DNA from: Streptantibioticus parmotrematis | GTDB lineage: Bacteria; Actinomycetota; Actinomycetes; Streptomycetales; Streptomycetaceae | Reading direction: 5' to 3' | DNA length: 64,000 bases | Assembly: GCF_019890615.1 (NCBI RefSeq) | Contig: NZ_JAINVZ010000001.1 | Span: 248,001 to 312,000, forward strand | Shown: one piece after another, positions 35,621-44,836 of the stretch | Position numbering within the stretch: position 1 is the first letter of the stretch | Layout of the letters: each line of letters begins with the position of its first letter | Program-made: the position numbers and the translations under genes | The notes under the pieces: generated by a model | Told to the model about the DNA's origin: nothing | What the model saw: only the letters and a program-made list of their open reading frames with translations | Database searches by the model: none

Positions 35621-35843
35621 CCGGTCACCGTAGCGTGGCGCCCCGCACGCACGGTGGCCGGGAGCCCGGGCGCCCGTGGGGCGGCGGGCCCGGCCGGGGC
35701 GAAATAGCATGGTCGCCGAGGCATCCCCGAAGGCCCGGGTCCGTCACGGCCCGCGTGCCGGGGCCGGACGGGAGACCACGAAGGGCGGACGCCGTACGGG
35801 TGCCTCCGTGCGGCGGAGACCCTGATCCAGTGCGGAGCGGTCC

Positions 35844-36695
35844 ATGACATGGCGTCGTCCCACGCGGTCGGCGAGCGCAGACGACCTGCTGGCCAAGCTC
35901 GGGCGGCTCACCGCCCAGGCGCGCGACCGCGCGGAGATGCACCGTGCCCGGGTCGAACTGGCCGAGGCGCTGCAACGCGAGATGCTGCCGAGCGCCCTGC
36001 CTGCCCTGCCGGGACTGCGCACCGCCGCCGGATACCAGCCCGCCCGCGACGGCCTGGACATCGGCGGCGACTGGTACGACGGCTTCCGGCTGCCGGACGG
36101 GACGCTGGGCTTCTCCATCGGCGACGCCCAGGGGCACGACGTGGAGGCCGCCGCGTTCATGGGCCAGGTGCGCATCGCGCTGCGGGCGCTCGCCGGAGCC
36201 GTCGCCGACCCGGGAGAAGTGCTCAGCCGCCTCAACGACCTGCTGTTCTCCATGGACACCGACCTCTTCGCCACCTGCACCTTCCTGCGCTACGACCCCG
36301 GCACCCGGGTACTGGCCAGCACCCGGGCCGGTCACATCCCCACCGTCTTCGCCACCGCGGGCGGCGGCTGCCTGGTCGACGACGGCGACTGCGGCATCCC
36401 GCTCGGCATCCTGCCGGGACAGCACTACCCGGTGGCCCGGCAACGGTTGTCGGGCACGGGAGCGGTCGTCCTCGTCACGGACGGCGTGGTCGAGGGCCCC
36501 TCGTTCGCCCTGGACGACGGACTGCGCGAAGTGGCCCGAGTGGCGGTCTCCGGAGCCGCCGATCCGCCGGAGCGGCTGGCCGCCCGGGTCCTCGGGGTCT
36601 CCACGCACACCGGGCACGCCGACGACGCGGCCGTCCTCGTCCTGCGGCACGGCGGACCGGCGGACGGAACCCGGCGGCTGCGGACGGGCGGCTGA
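35844..36695 (+). CDS. PP2C-family (SpoIIE/RsbU-type) serine phosphatase
   Basis: 283 residues. A short helical N-terminus (RAEMHRARVELAEALQREMLPS) leads into a PP2C domain with complete metal-binding motifs: IGGDWYDGF, IGDAQGHDVEAAAFM, and HADDAAVLVLR. It is predicted to dephosphorylate a STAS anti-anti-sigma protein. It has no sensory domain of its own, but a MASE1-type membrane protein starts 124 bases downstream on the same strand. The pair may act as sensor and output encoded separately. Confidence 0.9.
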   Translation: MTWRRPTRSASADDLLAKLGRLTAQARDRAEMHRARVELAEALQREMLPSALPALPGLRTAAGYQPARDGLDIGGDWYDGFRLPDGTLGFSIGDAQGHDVEAAAFMGQVRIALRALAGAVADPGEVLSRLNDLLFSMDTDLFATCTFLRYDPGTRVLASTRAGHIPTVFATAGGGCLVDDGDCGIPLGILPGQHYPVARQRLSGTGAVVLVTDGVVEGPSFALDDGLREVARVAVSGAADPPERLAARVLGVSTHTGHADDAAVLVLRHGGPADGTRRLRTGG

Positions 36696-36819
36696 CGGGA
36701 CGGCCGGCTGCCGGCGGGCGCCCGCACGCCAGAGCCACCCCGGCGCATCCCCCACGCGAGGGCCGCCCCGGCGCCTCACCGGCGATGCCGGTCCCGTCCC
36801 GGTGCCCGATGCTGAGGGG

Positions 36820-37818
36820 GTGGGCAGACCTGAGATCCGGCGCGGCGCGGTCGCGCTCGCGCGGGTGCTCGCCGTCGCGGCCGTCTACTACGGGGCCGGA
36901 CGGCTCGGTCTGCTGCGCCAGGTGGTCCTGGACGGGACCCGGGTCACCCCGCTGTGGCCGCCCACCGGGATCGCGGTCGTCAGCCTGCTCTTCCTGGGCC
37001 CGGCCGTCTGGCCCGGCGTGGCGCTGGGCACGCTGGCGGTCACCGCCTCGCTCTCCCCGCTGGACCTGGCCGACGTCGGCGTCATCGTCGGCAACACCCT
37101 GGCCCCGGTCTGCGCCTACCTGCTGCTGCGCTGGGTGGGGTTCCGCACCGAACTGGACCGGCTGTGGGACGGCGTCGCGCTCGTCTTCCTCGGCGCGCTC
37201 GCGCCCATGACCGTCAGCGCCACCCTGGGCACCGTGTCGCTGCTGCTCAACGGCGCCCTGCCGAGCAGCGGCTACGGGGCCGCGTGGTCGGCCTGGTGGG
37301 CCGGGGACGCCATGGGGGTGCTGGTGGTCGCACCGGTGCTGCTGGTCCTCGCCAGGGCACGGATGCCCCGTGAGGTGCCGGTGAGCCGCTGGGCCGAGGC
37401 CGCCGCGCTCGCCGTGTGCGCCGTCGTGGTGATCCTGGTCGCCACCCACAGCTCGCTGGCGCTGCTCTTCCTGCCCTTCCCGGTGCTGATCTGGGCGGCC
37501 CTGCGCTTCCAGCTGCCCGGCGCGGCCCCCTGCACGCTGCTGCTGTCGGTGGCCGCGATCGTCGCCGCCACCGACCACACCGGCCCCTTCGACCACCACG
37601 GCCTGGCCGCGACCATGGTCAACCTCCAGGCCCTCAACGGCTCCGCGGCGCTCACCGGCCTGCTGCTGTCGGCCATCGTCACCGAGCAGAACGCGGTGCG
37701 CCGCCGCATCGAAGAGGCGTGCCAGGAACTCGCCGAGGTGGTCGACCGCCTGGCTCCCGGCACCGCCACCCCGCGCATTCCCCCGGTCGGCGCAGACCGG
37801 CGCCGCCGCGGCTCGTGA
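36820..37818 (+). CDS. MASE1-domain integral membrane protein without output domain
   Basis: About 332 residues. Eight or so hydrophobic helices, with the MASE1 pattern LWPPTGIAVVSLLFLGPAVWPGV near the start and AWWAGDAMGVLVVAPVLLVL midway. It ends after a short helix (IVTEQNAVRRRIEEACQELAEVVDRL) in a disordered tail. MASE1 is normally the sensor of histidine kinases or cyclic-di-GMP enzymes; here no kinase or GGDEF domain follows. The start is uncertain (GTG 36802 or 36820; neither has a good ribosome site). Neighbour: PP2C phosphatase. Confidence 0.75.
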   Translation: MGRPEIRRGAVALARVLAVAAVYYGAGRLGLLRQVVLDGTRVTPLWPPTGIAVVSLLFLGPAVWPGVALGTLAVTASLSPLDLADVGVIVGNTLAPVCAYLLLRWVGFRTELDRLWDGVALVFLGALAPMTVSATLGTVSLLLNGALPSSGYGAAWSAWWAGDAMGVLVVAPVLLVLARARMPREVPVSRWAEAAALAVCAVVVILVATHSSLALLFLPFPVLIWAALRFQLPGAAPCTLLLSVAAIVAATDHTGPFDHHGLAATMVNLQALNGSAALTGLLLSAIVTEQNAVRRRIEEACQELAEVVDRLAPGTATPRIPPVGADRRRRGS

Positions 37819-37926
37819 CGGCGGCCGAATCGCCTGATTGGCGGGTGTCGGGCCGGTCGACATGTGGATAAACACCTTCAGGCCCGAAAACGGCGGCCGT
37901 CCCTCCCGGTAGCGCCTGGGGTGAAC

Positions 37927-39309
37927 GTGGCACGACGTGCGTACCGATACCGTTGCCGCGCCCGGACGGCGCTGGTGCTCGCCACCGGCCTGCTGCTGGC
38001 CGCCGGCGGCACCGCCCGGGCCATCGACGACGATTCACTGCGGTACACCGACGGCTTCCAGGTGGCGCCCGGCGTGCGCTACCGCGAGTTCACCGTGCAC
38101 GCCGTGCAGGGCGACGTCCACGGCCACCTGCTCGTCGCCGACCTGACCGACCGCGCGGTCTCCGCCGACCTGCTGCGCTCCCGCCGCCCCGGCGAACCGC
38201 TCACCGTCTCCTCCATGGCCGACGGACGCGGCGCGGTCGCCGGGATCAACGGCGACTTCTTCGACGTGGACGAGAGCCAGCACCCGGGCGTGGCCGCCAC
38301 CGACTCCGCGGTCGGCCCCGCGATCTCCGCGGGCGTCGGGCTGAAGGCGGCCGTACCGCGCAGGCAGCGCTTCGGCCCCGCGCTGCCGCCCGGCACCTCC
38401 GTGGACGACGTGCTCGGCGTCGACCGCTACGGCGTCGCCCGCATCGACCGCCTCACCGTGACCGGTCGCGTCGGCACCCCGCACGGCAGCGTGCCGGTGG
38501 CGGGCCTCAACCAGTACGCCCTGCCGGAGAACGGCGTCGGCGTCTACACCCCGCAGTGGGGCAGCGCCTCACGGCTGCGCGCGGTGTGCGGCTCCGACCA
38601 CCGCCGCGCCGCGTCGTGCAGCACGGCCACCCGCGAGGTGACCGTGCGCGGCGGACGGGTCACCGCCGTACGGACGACGCCGGGCGGCGGACCCGTCGCG
38701 CCGGGGACGCTCGTGCTGGTCGGCCGGGAAGCCGGGGCGCGCGCCCTGGCCGGGCTGCGGCCCGGCGACCGGGTCCGGGTCACGGACGCGCTGAGCGAGG
38801 CCGACGAACAACCGCCCGCCCCCGACGACCTCGTTCCCGTGAGCTACGAGACCCGGACCGCGGTGCGGGCGGCGTCCCCCACCCCGTTGAGCGACACGCT
38901 GCGCGGCCTCAACGACGAGGTGGCGGCCGACCTGCGCCGTCAGGCCCAGGAGGCGCTCTTCCCTCCGCTGCGCTTCGCGGTCGGCGGCTTCCCGGTGCTG
39001 CGGCACGGACAGGCGCTCGACGGCCTCGACGAGCAGGACGACGCGCTGCGCGCCTCCGCGGGCTACGGGCCCGGTGGTCACCGGCTGTACCTGATGGCGC
39101 TCGACGGCGGCGACTCCTGCGGGGTGACGCTGCGCCAGCTCGCCGAGATCATGTCCGACCTCGGCGCGGTCGACGCGGTCAACGTGGACGGCGGCGGTTC
39201 GGCGACCCTCGTCGCCCGCGAGCCCGGCGACGACCGGGTGAGCGTGCTGAACCACCCGTCGGACGGCAGCGAGCGCCAGGTGGCTTACGGCATCGGCCTG
39301 TTCGGCTGA
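37927..39309 (+). CDS. Secreted phosphodiester glycosidase (NAGPA) domain protein
   Basis: About 460 residues from GTG 37927, which has GGGGTGA five bases ahead; an earlier GTG at 37864 is possible. Signal peptide about 1-33 (LLLAAGGTARA). The NAGPA fold is indicated by AGINGDFFD near 115 and the terminal catalytic-site motif AVNVDGGGSATLV. Relatives cleave N-acetylglucosamine-phosphodiester bonds, and bacterial ones may act on wall teichoic acids or exopolysaccharides. A middle insertion carries two Cys (VCGSDHRRAASCS). It is probably cell-surface acting. Confidence 0.87.
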   Translation: MARRAYRYRCRARTALVLATGLLLAAGGTARAIDDDSLRYTDGFQVAPGVRYREFTVHAVQGDVHGHLLVADLTDRAVSADLLRSRRPGEPLTVSSMADGRGAVAGINGDFFDVDESQHPGVAATDSAVGPAISAGVGLKAAVPRRQRFGPALPPGTSVDDVLGVDRYGVARIDRLTVTGRVGTPHGSVPVAGLNQYALPENGVGVYTPQWGSASRLRAVCGSDHRRAASCSTATREVTVRGGRVTAVRTTPGGGPVAPGTLVLVGREAGARALAGLRPGDRVRVTDALSEADEQPPAPDDLVPVSYETRTAVRAASPTPLSDTLRGLNDEVAADLRRQAQEALFPPLRFAVGGFPVLRHGQALDGLDEQDDALRASAGYGPGGHRLYLMALDGGDSCGVTLRQLAEIMSDLGAVDAVNVDGGGSATLVAREPGDDRVSVLNHPSDGSERQVAYGIGLFG

Positions 39310-39340
39310 GGAGCGGGAGCGGCGGAGGGGAGGACCGACG

Positions 39341-40549
39341 ATGGACGGCGATACACCCTCGCCACGCAGGCGCCGCGGTGCCGCGGGCCGCCGTCGGCAG
39401 TCCGTACCGGGCCGCGTGGGTCCGCGTCCCCGCCCGCGCCGCGTTCACCCGATCGGACCCCCCAACCCGGACACCGCCGCACGGGCCGCGGGAGTGCCGC
39501 GCGGGCTGCGGCGCGCCGCGGGATACGCCTGGCGGCTGCTCGCCCTCGGCGTCGTGGTCTACGAGGCGTTCACCGTCCTGGCCCGCTTCCAGCTGGTCGC
39601 CATCGCGCTCTTCCTCGCGCTGATCCTGACCGCGCTGCTGCGCCCGCTGACCGACCTGATCGCCCGGTGGCTGCCCAAACCGCTCGCGGTGACCGCCGCG
39701 TTCCTGCTCAGCCTGCTGCTCCTGCTGTCGCTGTTCTCGCTCGTCGGATACACGGTGGCCGCCCAGTCGGGGCAGCTCGGCGACGAGTTCAGGGGCGGCG
39801 CCGACCGCATCGAACGCTGGCTGGAGGGCGCCCCGTTCCACGTCGCCCGGAACACCCTCACCTCCCTGCGCGACAAGGGCGTCGCCTACCTCCAGGCCCA
39901 CCGCTCCGGCCTGCTCTCCAGCGCGCTCAGCGGCGCCGGGCGGGTGGTGGACGTGGTGACCGCCGCCGCCCTCGCCGTCTTCTGCGCCGCCTTCTTCATC
40001 CACTCGGGCGACCGCATGTGGCCGTGGTTCCTGCGGCAGCTCCCGGTGCGCTCACAAGGTGGCTGGGACCGTGCCGGCCGGGCCGCCTGGCGCACCTTCG
40101 CCGGGTACACCCGGGGCATCCTGATCGTCTCCGCGACCAACGCGACCCTGGTCGGCGTCGCGCTGTTCCTGCTGCGGGTGCCGCTCGCGCTGCCGTTGAC
40201 GCTGCTGGAGTTCTTCGCCGCGTTCGTGCCCCTGGTCGGCTCGCCCGTCGCGCTCGCGGTGGCGACGGTCGTGGCGCTGGCCGGGCGGGGCGTGACGACG
40301 GCGGCCCTGGTGCTGGTGCTGATCGTGGTGATCGGCGAGGTGGAGGGCCACGTCCTGCAGCCGCTGGTGATGGGCTGGTCGGTGCGGCTGCACCCGGTGG
40401 TCATCGCGATCTCGGTCATCGCGGGCACCGTGATCGGCGGTGTCATCGGCGCCGTGGTCGCCGTGCCGGTGGTGTCGGTGGCCTGGGCGGTCTTCGGAGC
40501 GCTGCGCCCGCGCCGGGAGAACGCGGTCAGTGGGCGCGCTGCTCCCTGA
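39341..40549 (+). CDS. AI-2E family transporter (PerM/YhhT-like membrane protein)
   Basis: 402 residues. A basic, disordered N-terminus of about 60 residues is followed by about eight helices, including QLVAIALFLALILTALLRPL and the family block GYTRGILIVSATNATLVG. The C-terminal part is PLVMGWSVRLHPVVIAISVIAG, which is typical. Members range from autoinducer-2 exporters to Na+/H+ antiporters, so the substrate cannot be assigned. GGAGGGGAGG precedes the ATG. The last 23 bases overlap the facing membrane protein gene. Confidence 0.9.
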   Translation: MDGDTPSPRRRRGAAGRRRQSVPGRVGPRPRPRRVHPIGPPNPDTAARAAGVPRGLRRAAGYAWRLLALGVVVYEAFTVLARFQLVAIALFLALILTALLRPLTDLIARWLPKPLAVTAAFLLSLLLLLSLFSLVGYTVAAQSGQLGDEFRGGADRIERWLEGAPFHVARNTLTSLRDKGVAYLQAHRSGLLSSALSGAGRVVDVVTAAALAVFCAAFFIHSGDRMWPWFLRQLPVRSQGGWDRAGRAAWRTFAGYTRGILIVSATNATLVGVALFLLRVPLALPLTLLEFFAAFVPLVGSPVALAVATVVALAGRGVTTAALVLVLIVVIGEVEGHVLQPLVMGWSVRLHPVVIAISVIAGTVIGGVIGAVVAVPVVSVAWAVFGALRPRRENAVSGRAAP

Positions 40550-41057
40550 CGTGGTCCCGGGTCGTCCGGGTGATCTCGTGCCAGAACGGCACCGCCGTCA
40601 GGTACACCCCGAGCGCGCTCAGGATGCCGAGCGAGACGTCCACGCTGATGCGGCCCTGCTTGGCCCAGTACACGTCCTTCAGGTCGAGCAGCAGCGCGAA
40701 CTCGTCCGCGATCAGCGCCGCGCCCGCGCCGTACGCCGCCCCGACCCCCGGGTGGCCCACGTACGCGTCGTCGCCGCGCACGGCCACCAGGCCGACGCCC
40801 GCCAGCGTGGCGATGCCGAAGTTGTAGTGGTGCAGATGGGTGCCCCCGGCGGAGACGTTGCCCCACGGCAGCCAGTTGCCCCTGATGCCGTGGGTGATCA
40901 GCCGCGCGGCGCCGAAGGTGCAGCCGAAGCCCAGCCACGTCGCCATCAGCGAACGCTGCGTGGGCGTGGCGTGCTCGTCCAGCACCTCGCGCCAGCGCTC
41001 CCGGAGCTTGGGCCGCCGCTCGTCTGCGGTACGCCGGGGCGTGGGTTCACCGGTCAT
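40527..41057 (-). CDS. Integral membrane protein of unknown function
   Basis: 176 residues from ATG 41057. About four hydrophobic segments, with a His-rich loop GGTHLHHYNFGIATLAGVG after the first, an acidic DEFALLLDLKDVYW turn, and a final helix SVDVSLGILSALGVYL. Such HHYNFG membrane proteins are common in actinobacteria; I know no function. A good SigB-type promoter lies 61 bases upstream, suggesting stress induction. The 3' end overlaps the AI-2E transporter gene by 23 bases. Confidence 0.75.
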   Translation of the reverse strand: MTGEPTPRRTADERRPKLRERWREVLDEHATPTQRSLMATWLGFGCTFGAARLITHGIRGNWLPWGNVSAGGTHLHHYNFGIATLAGVGLVAVRGDDAYVGHPGVGAAYGAGAALIADEFALLLDLKDVYWAKQGRISVDVSLGILSALGVYLTAVPFWHEITRTTRDHVREQRAH

Positions 41058-41117
41058 GCGCGCTCCTCGGTCGGTGGGCCGGTGCGCGGACGGCCATCCG
41101 CCGCACACCGGCCATGG

Positions 41118-41142
41118 GTACCCCGTACCGACCAGGTGATAC
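41118..41142 (-). promoter_or_regulatory. Candidate SigB-type promoter
   Basis: Minus-strand GTAT-N15-GGGTAC, a full match to the GNNT-N14/16-GGGTA(C/T) consensus, 61 bases before the membrane protein start at 41057. Confidence 0.5.
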
Positions 41143-41168
41143 CCGTCGTACGGAACACCGTGCCGCGG

Positions 41169-43673
41169 TCAGCGCCGGTCGACGACCGCGCGCAGCTTGC
41201 CGCTGGTCGCGGTGCGCTCGAACGCGTCGACGCCCGCCGTCACCACCTCGAACGCCAGCAGCCCTTCCGCCTCGGCCGCCGCCAGCTCCTCCATGTCGCC
41301 GGTGAACGCCTCGCGCGCGGCGGACGCGTCCGCCGCGTACCGCTCGTCGAGACGCACCGTCAGGCGCTCACTGCCGCCGTCCGCGTCCAGCAGCAGCTGC
41401 ACCTCGCCGTGGTAGCCGAGCCGCTCCTGCGCCGCCTTCACGAACCGCCGGTAGTTGAAGAAGTAGCTGCCGACGCGTACCACGTCGCCGTAGCGCCCGA
41501 GCAGTTCCAGACGTGGCGTGCGGCTGCCGCACGGGCACCGGCCCGCGACCTCACGGCCCAGGTCGCCGATCTCGTACCGCTCCAGACGCTGGCCCGAGCG
41601 CGCCCGCGAGGTGAACACCAGCCGTCCCGGCTCGCCCGGCGGCACCGGCCGGTCCTCGTGCCGGTCGAGGACCTCCAGCGTGTGCAGGTCGGTCAGCACA
41701 TGGTGGACGGAGCCCTCGGCCGCCTCGCACTGGTAGCCCAGCGGGCCCAGGTCGGTGCTGCCGTAGGCGGCCGAGCGGATCACCTCGACGCCGAACTCCT
41801 CGGTGAGCACCCGGCGCTGCTCGGCGGTGAAGTGCTCACCGCCGTAGAACACCTTGCGCACGCCGCCGTACGCCCGCAGCCGCTCGCCCTCGGCGTGGAA
41901 GAGCTGCCACAGGTAGGAGGGCATGCCGAAGACGGTGTCCGCCCGGTACGCCACCAGCGCCTCGGCCACGACGGCGTGGTCGGGCCCTGCGGCCATCGGG
42001 ATCTGAGTGGCGTTCAGCCGCTCCAGGATGGAGAAGAAGCTGATGAAGCTGCCGTACATGCCGCCGCAGAAGAACAGGTTGGCGGCCCGGTCGCGGGCCG
42101 GGTCGAACCCGGCGGCGACCAGCCCGAGCGCCGCCGCCCGCATCTGGTTGTCGTAGTCGTCGCAGGTGAAGACCGACAGCGCGGGCGCCCCCGTGGTGCC
42201 GCCGCTGCGGAAGTACAGGTGGGCGTGCTCGGTGTCGAGCGTCTCCAGCGCCCGCTGCACACCGGCCTTCCCCAGCAGCGGCCCGGCCGGCGCCGGGGGC
42301 AGCACCGGCGGGGCCACCAGGTCGTCCAGGCAGGCCACCGCGCGGAATTCCGGGTCCTCGACGCGCACGCCCACCCGGCGGCTGTAGCGCTGCAACGCGT
42401 AGACGCCGTCGTGCGGTTCGCCCGCGTAGCCGTCGAGCATCCCGCCGACCGGCGTCACCCGGGTGACGCCCGCGGCGAACACCGCGCGGCTCAGCTCGGC
42501 CACGTCCGCCCGGCCGCCGCCGATCGCCGCCGTCTGGAGGTAGCGGCGCATCGGCCGCAGCGTGCCGGTGAGCGCGTGCCGGGGCAGCGGCTTGACCAGG
42601 ACACTGCGGTGCAGCGGCGAGGCGGCCGGGGCGGGCCGGACGTCGGCCAGCACCCGCCAGGAGCCGTCCTCGGCCGCGATCACCTTCGTCAGGCCCAGAT
42701 GGCCCTCCAGCCGGGCCACCAGCTCGGTGGTCGTGACCTCGGCGCGCTCGGCGGTGCCGACGGGCGGCGCGGGGTGCGCGTCGGAGACCTTCGCCAAGCG
42801 CTCGGCGAAGCGGTCGGCGAACGCGAACACCTCCGCGTCCTCCTCGGTGTCGAGGTAGACGATCTGCGGGCTGGAGCACGCCTGCTGCTCGAAACGGCAG
42901 ACGTCCCGCGCCAGCGCGTCCAGCACCGTGTCGTCGGCCGCCGCGTCCCGGGTCAGGTAGGCGAAGGAGATCCGGTGCCCCCACTCGACGACCCGGCAGC
43001 CGGGCGGCGCCAGGCGGCTGATCGCGGCCACCGCGTCGTCGCCACCCCACACGGCCACCGCGTCGGCGTGCTGGCACAGCGCCCGCAGCCACTCCTCGCG
43101 CGACGAGGGGAAGCGCAGCGCGATCACCCGCTCGGCGATCAGGCCGGACGGGTCGGCGGCGCCGAGCGCGGCCAGCAGGTCGAGGGCGAGCGCGGTGTCG
43201 GAGCCGCTGGTCTTGAGCACGTTGACGTTCCCGGCCAGCAGGCCCTCGACCACGCTGAGCGGGGCCACCGCGGCGGCGTTGCCGGGCGCGACGTGGGTGA
43301 GCAGGCCGACCGGCGCCCACGCCTCGTAGACCGTCTGCCGGGCGTCCGGCCGGGTCAGCCGCTCCGGGCGCGGGCCGCCCAGCTCACGGCGGAGCTTGCG
43401 TTCCAGCGCGGGGCGGGCCAGCGCCGCCGCCAGCTCGCCGAGCGTCGCGTCGGCGTCGTCGGCCGCCAGGTGCGCCGCCAGCCGGGCGCGCAGCGGGTCG
43501 GCCGGGTCGGCGAGCGCCGTGGCGATCGTCTCGCAGGCGCCGAGCACGACATCGGTGGGCAGCGGCCGGGCCAGCACCCGCCCGGCGAGGTCCGCCAGCG
43601 AGGCGAGCCGCCGTCCGGCCTCCTCGTCGTCGACGAACTCGCCCTGCCACAGGTGGAGTTGGGTGGAGGTCAC
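41169..43673 (-). CDS. LuxC-like acyl reductase fused to a PaaK-like adenylate-forming ligase
   Basis: 834 residues. Residues 1-430 are a LuxC (acyl-CoA/acyl-protein reductase) domain, with VAPGNAAAVAPLSVVEGLLA (nucleotide-binding region) and the nucleophile Cys266 in FEQQACSSPQ. Residues 440-834 are a PaaK/CapK-type ligase: P-loop FRSGGTTGAP (488-497), SAAYGSTDLGPLGYQ, ERYEIGDLG, a CPCG metal site and a C-terminal SGKLRAVVD. Predicted: activation of an acid and NADPH reduction of a Cys-bound acyl group to an aldehyde. The GTG start overlaps the LuxE-like stop. It is the last gene of a five-gene operon. Such a fusion is not one I recognise. Confidence 0.88.
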   Translation of the reverse strand: MTSTQLHLWQGEFVDDEEAGRRLASLADLAGRVLARPLPTDVVLGACETIATALADPADPLRARLAAHLAADDADATLGELAAALARPALERKLRRELGGPRPERLTRPDARQTVYEAWAPVGLLTHVAPGNAAAVAPLSVVEGLLAGNVNVLKTSGSDTALALDLLAALGAADPSGLIAERVIALRFPSSREEWLRALCQHADAVAVWGGDDAVAAISRLAPPGCRVVEWGHRISFAYLTRDAAADDTVLDALARDVCRFEQQACSSPQIVYLDTEEDAEVFAFADRFAERLAKVSDAHPAPPVGTAERAEVTTTELVARLEGHLGLTKVIAAEDGSWRVLADVRPAPAASPLHRSVLVKPLPRHALTGTLRPMRRYLQTAAIGGGRADVAELSRAVFAAGVTRVTPVGGMLDGYAGEPHDGVYALQRYSRRVGVRVEDPEFRAVACLDDLVAPPVLPPAPAGPLLGKAGVQRALETLDTEHAHLYFRSGGTTGAPALSVFTCDDYDNQMRAAALGLVAAGFDPARDRAANLFFCGGMYGSFISFFSILERLNATQIPMAAGPDHAVVAEALVAYRADTVFGMPSYLWQLFHAEGERLRAYGGVRKVFYGGEHFTAEQRRVLTEEFGVEVIRSAAYGSTDLGPLGYQCEAAEGSVHHVLTDLHTLEVLDRHEDRPVPPGEPGRLVFTSRARSGQRLERYEIGDLGREVAGRCPCGSRTPRLELLGRYGDVVRVGSYFFNYRRFVKAAQERLGYHGEVQLLLDADGGSERLTVRLDERYAADASAAREAFTGDMEELAAAEAEGLLAFEVVTAGVDAFERTATSGKLRAVVDRR

Positions 43674-44836
43674 GACAGTCCCTTCAGAAGTTCGGCGGCG
43701 GCCACCGCACAACTGCGGTTGCGGCTCACCCCGGCCCGGCCGTGCACGGTGAACCAGTCGGTCTCCAGCGGACACGGGCACTCGGCGCCCGGGTGCGACG
43801 AGGCCAGGTCGCCCATCACGACGCTGTGCGCCGGGACGGAGGTGATGTACGGGCTGATCAGGTGGAGGAAGCCGGGCTCCCCGTACGGCAACGGGCGCAG
43901 CGTCGCGGTGTCGCGGACCGCCGCCCGCGACCACACCGGCACGTGCAGCCGGTGGTGGGCGCACTCCACGTACGGCACGCAGTGCTCGACCGAGCCGAAG
44001 GTGTCGCGGATCCGCTCGCCGGGGACGCCGAGGCGTTCGGTGACCTCGGCGTAGAACTCCTCCTTGCCGATGCGCCGGTCGGCGTGGCCCTTCCAGCCGC
44101 CGCCCAGCACCACCAGCGACCCTTCGGGCAGCCGCAGCGGCGCAAGGCCCATCGCCCGCATCCGCTCCAGGGTGAAGTGCAGGAACGCGGGGAAGCCCAG
44201 GATGCGCACCGGCACGTCCTGCTCGGCGTACCGCTGGAGCGCGGCGACGCAGCCGTGCACGTCGAACTCGTGGCCGGAGCCGGTGTGCCGCAGCGCGTGC
44301 GTGGTGTGCCGGGCGGGCGCGAAGTCGCACAGGTAGTTGTCGGTGAACGAGGTGCCGAGCCGCAGCGACGGCGCGGGTTCGTAGCTGTAGAGCAGGTAGT
44401 TGACCGGCTGGTCCGGGGTGATCCAGCCGTAGTGGTCGAAGACGCGGGCGACCATGCGCTGCGCCGCGCGGATGGTCCACTCGTCGAAGAACATCTGCGA
44501 CTTCTGGCCGCTCGTCCCCGAGGAGGTCAGGTGCAGGAACACCTCCTCACGCGGGATCGAGAGCACCTCGTGGCGCTTGAAGAAGTTGGCGTGCACCAGC
44601 GGCGCGCGCACCTGCGGTCCCAGGCCCGGCACGGGCTCCTCGGCGGGACCGGCCAGCAGCGAGCGGAAGAAGTCCGAACGCCCGGCGTGCCAGGCGTGCG
44701 CCTCGGTCATCGCCGCGGCGAACAGCTCGTCCACCGCGGGACCGGTCTCGTACGGCGACGGAAGGTCGCACAGCCGCTGGACCCGGCCGAGCGCCGCCGG
44801 GTCGGGGACCGCGACGGGGGCGAGATGGGGGTTCAT
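43670..44836 (-). CDS. LuxE-like acyl-protein synthetase
   Basis: 388 residues, close to the length of bacterial LuxE. Adenylation P-loop LTSSGTSGQKSQMF at 103-116, RDTFGSVEHCVPYVEC (A5-like), and VVMGDLASSHPG (A7-like). LuxE activates a fatty acid with ATP and passes the acyl group through itself to the Cys of LuxC. Placement directly before a LuxC-domain protein, with a 4-base overlap, supports a working fatty-acid reductase pair. The substrate could be any carboxylic acid. ATG 44836 overlaps the GNAT stop (ATGA). Confidence 0.88.
   Translation of the reverse strand: MNPHLAPVAVPDPAALGRVQRLCDLPSPYETGPAVDELFAAAMTEAHAWHAGRSDFFRSLLAGPAEEPVPGLGPQVRAPLVHANFFKRHEVLSIPREEVFLHLTSSGTSGQKSQMFFDEWTIRAAQRMVARVFDHYGWITPDQPVNYLLYSYEPAPSLRLGTSFTDNYLCDFAPARHTTHALRHTGSGHEFDVHGCVAALQRYAEQDVPVRILGFPAFLHFTLERMRAMGLAPLRLPEGSLVVLGGGWKGHADRRIGKEEFYAEVTERLGVPGERIRDTFGSVEHCVPYVECAHHRLHVPVWSRAAVRDTATLRPLPYGEPGFLHLISPYITSVPAHSVVMGDLASSHPGAECPCPLETDWFTVHGRAGVSRNRSCAVAAAELLKGLS

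Noticed and set aside
40440-44054. A 1204-codon open frame on the plus strand
   Set aside because: It runs opposite the LuxC/LuxE genes. It has Arg/Gly/Ala/His-rich composition with no domain, a typical antisense shadow in very GC-rich DNA.
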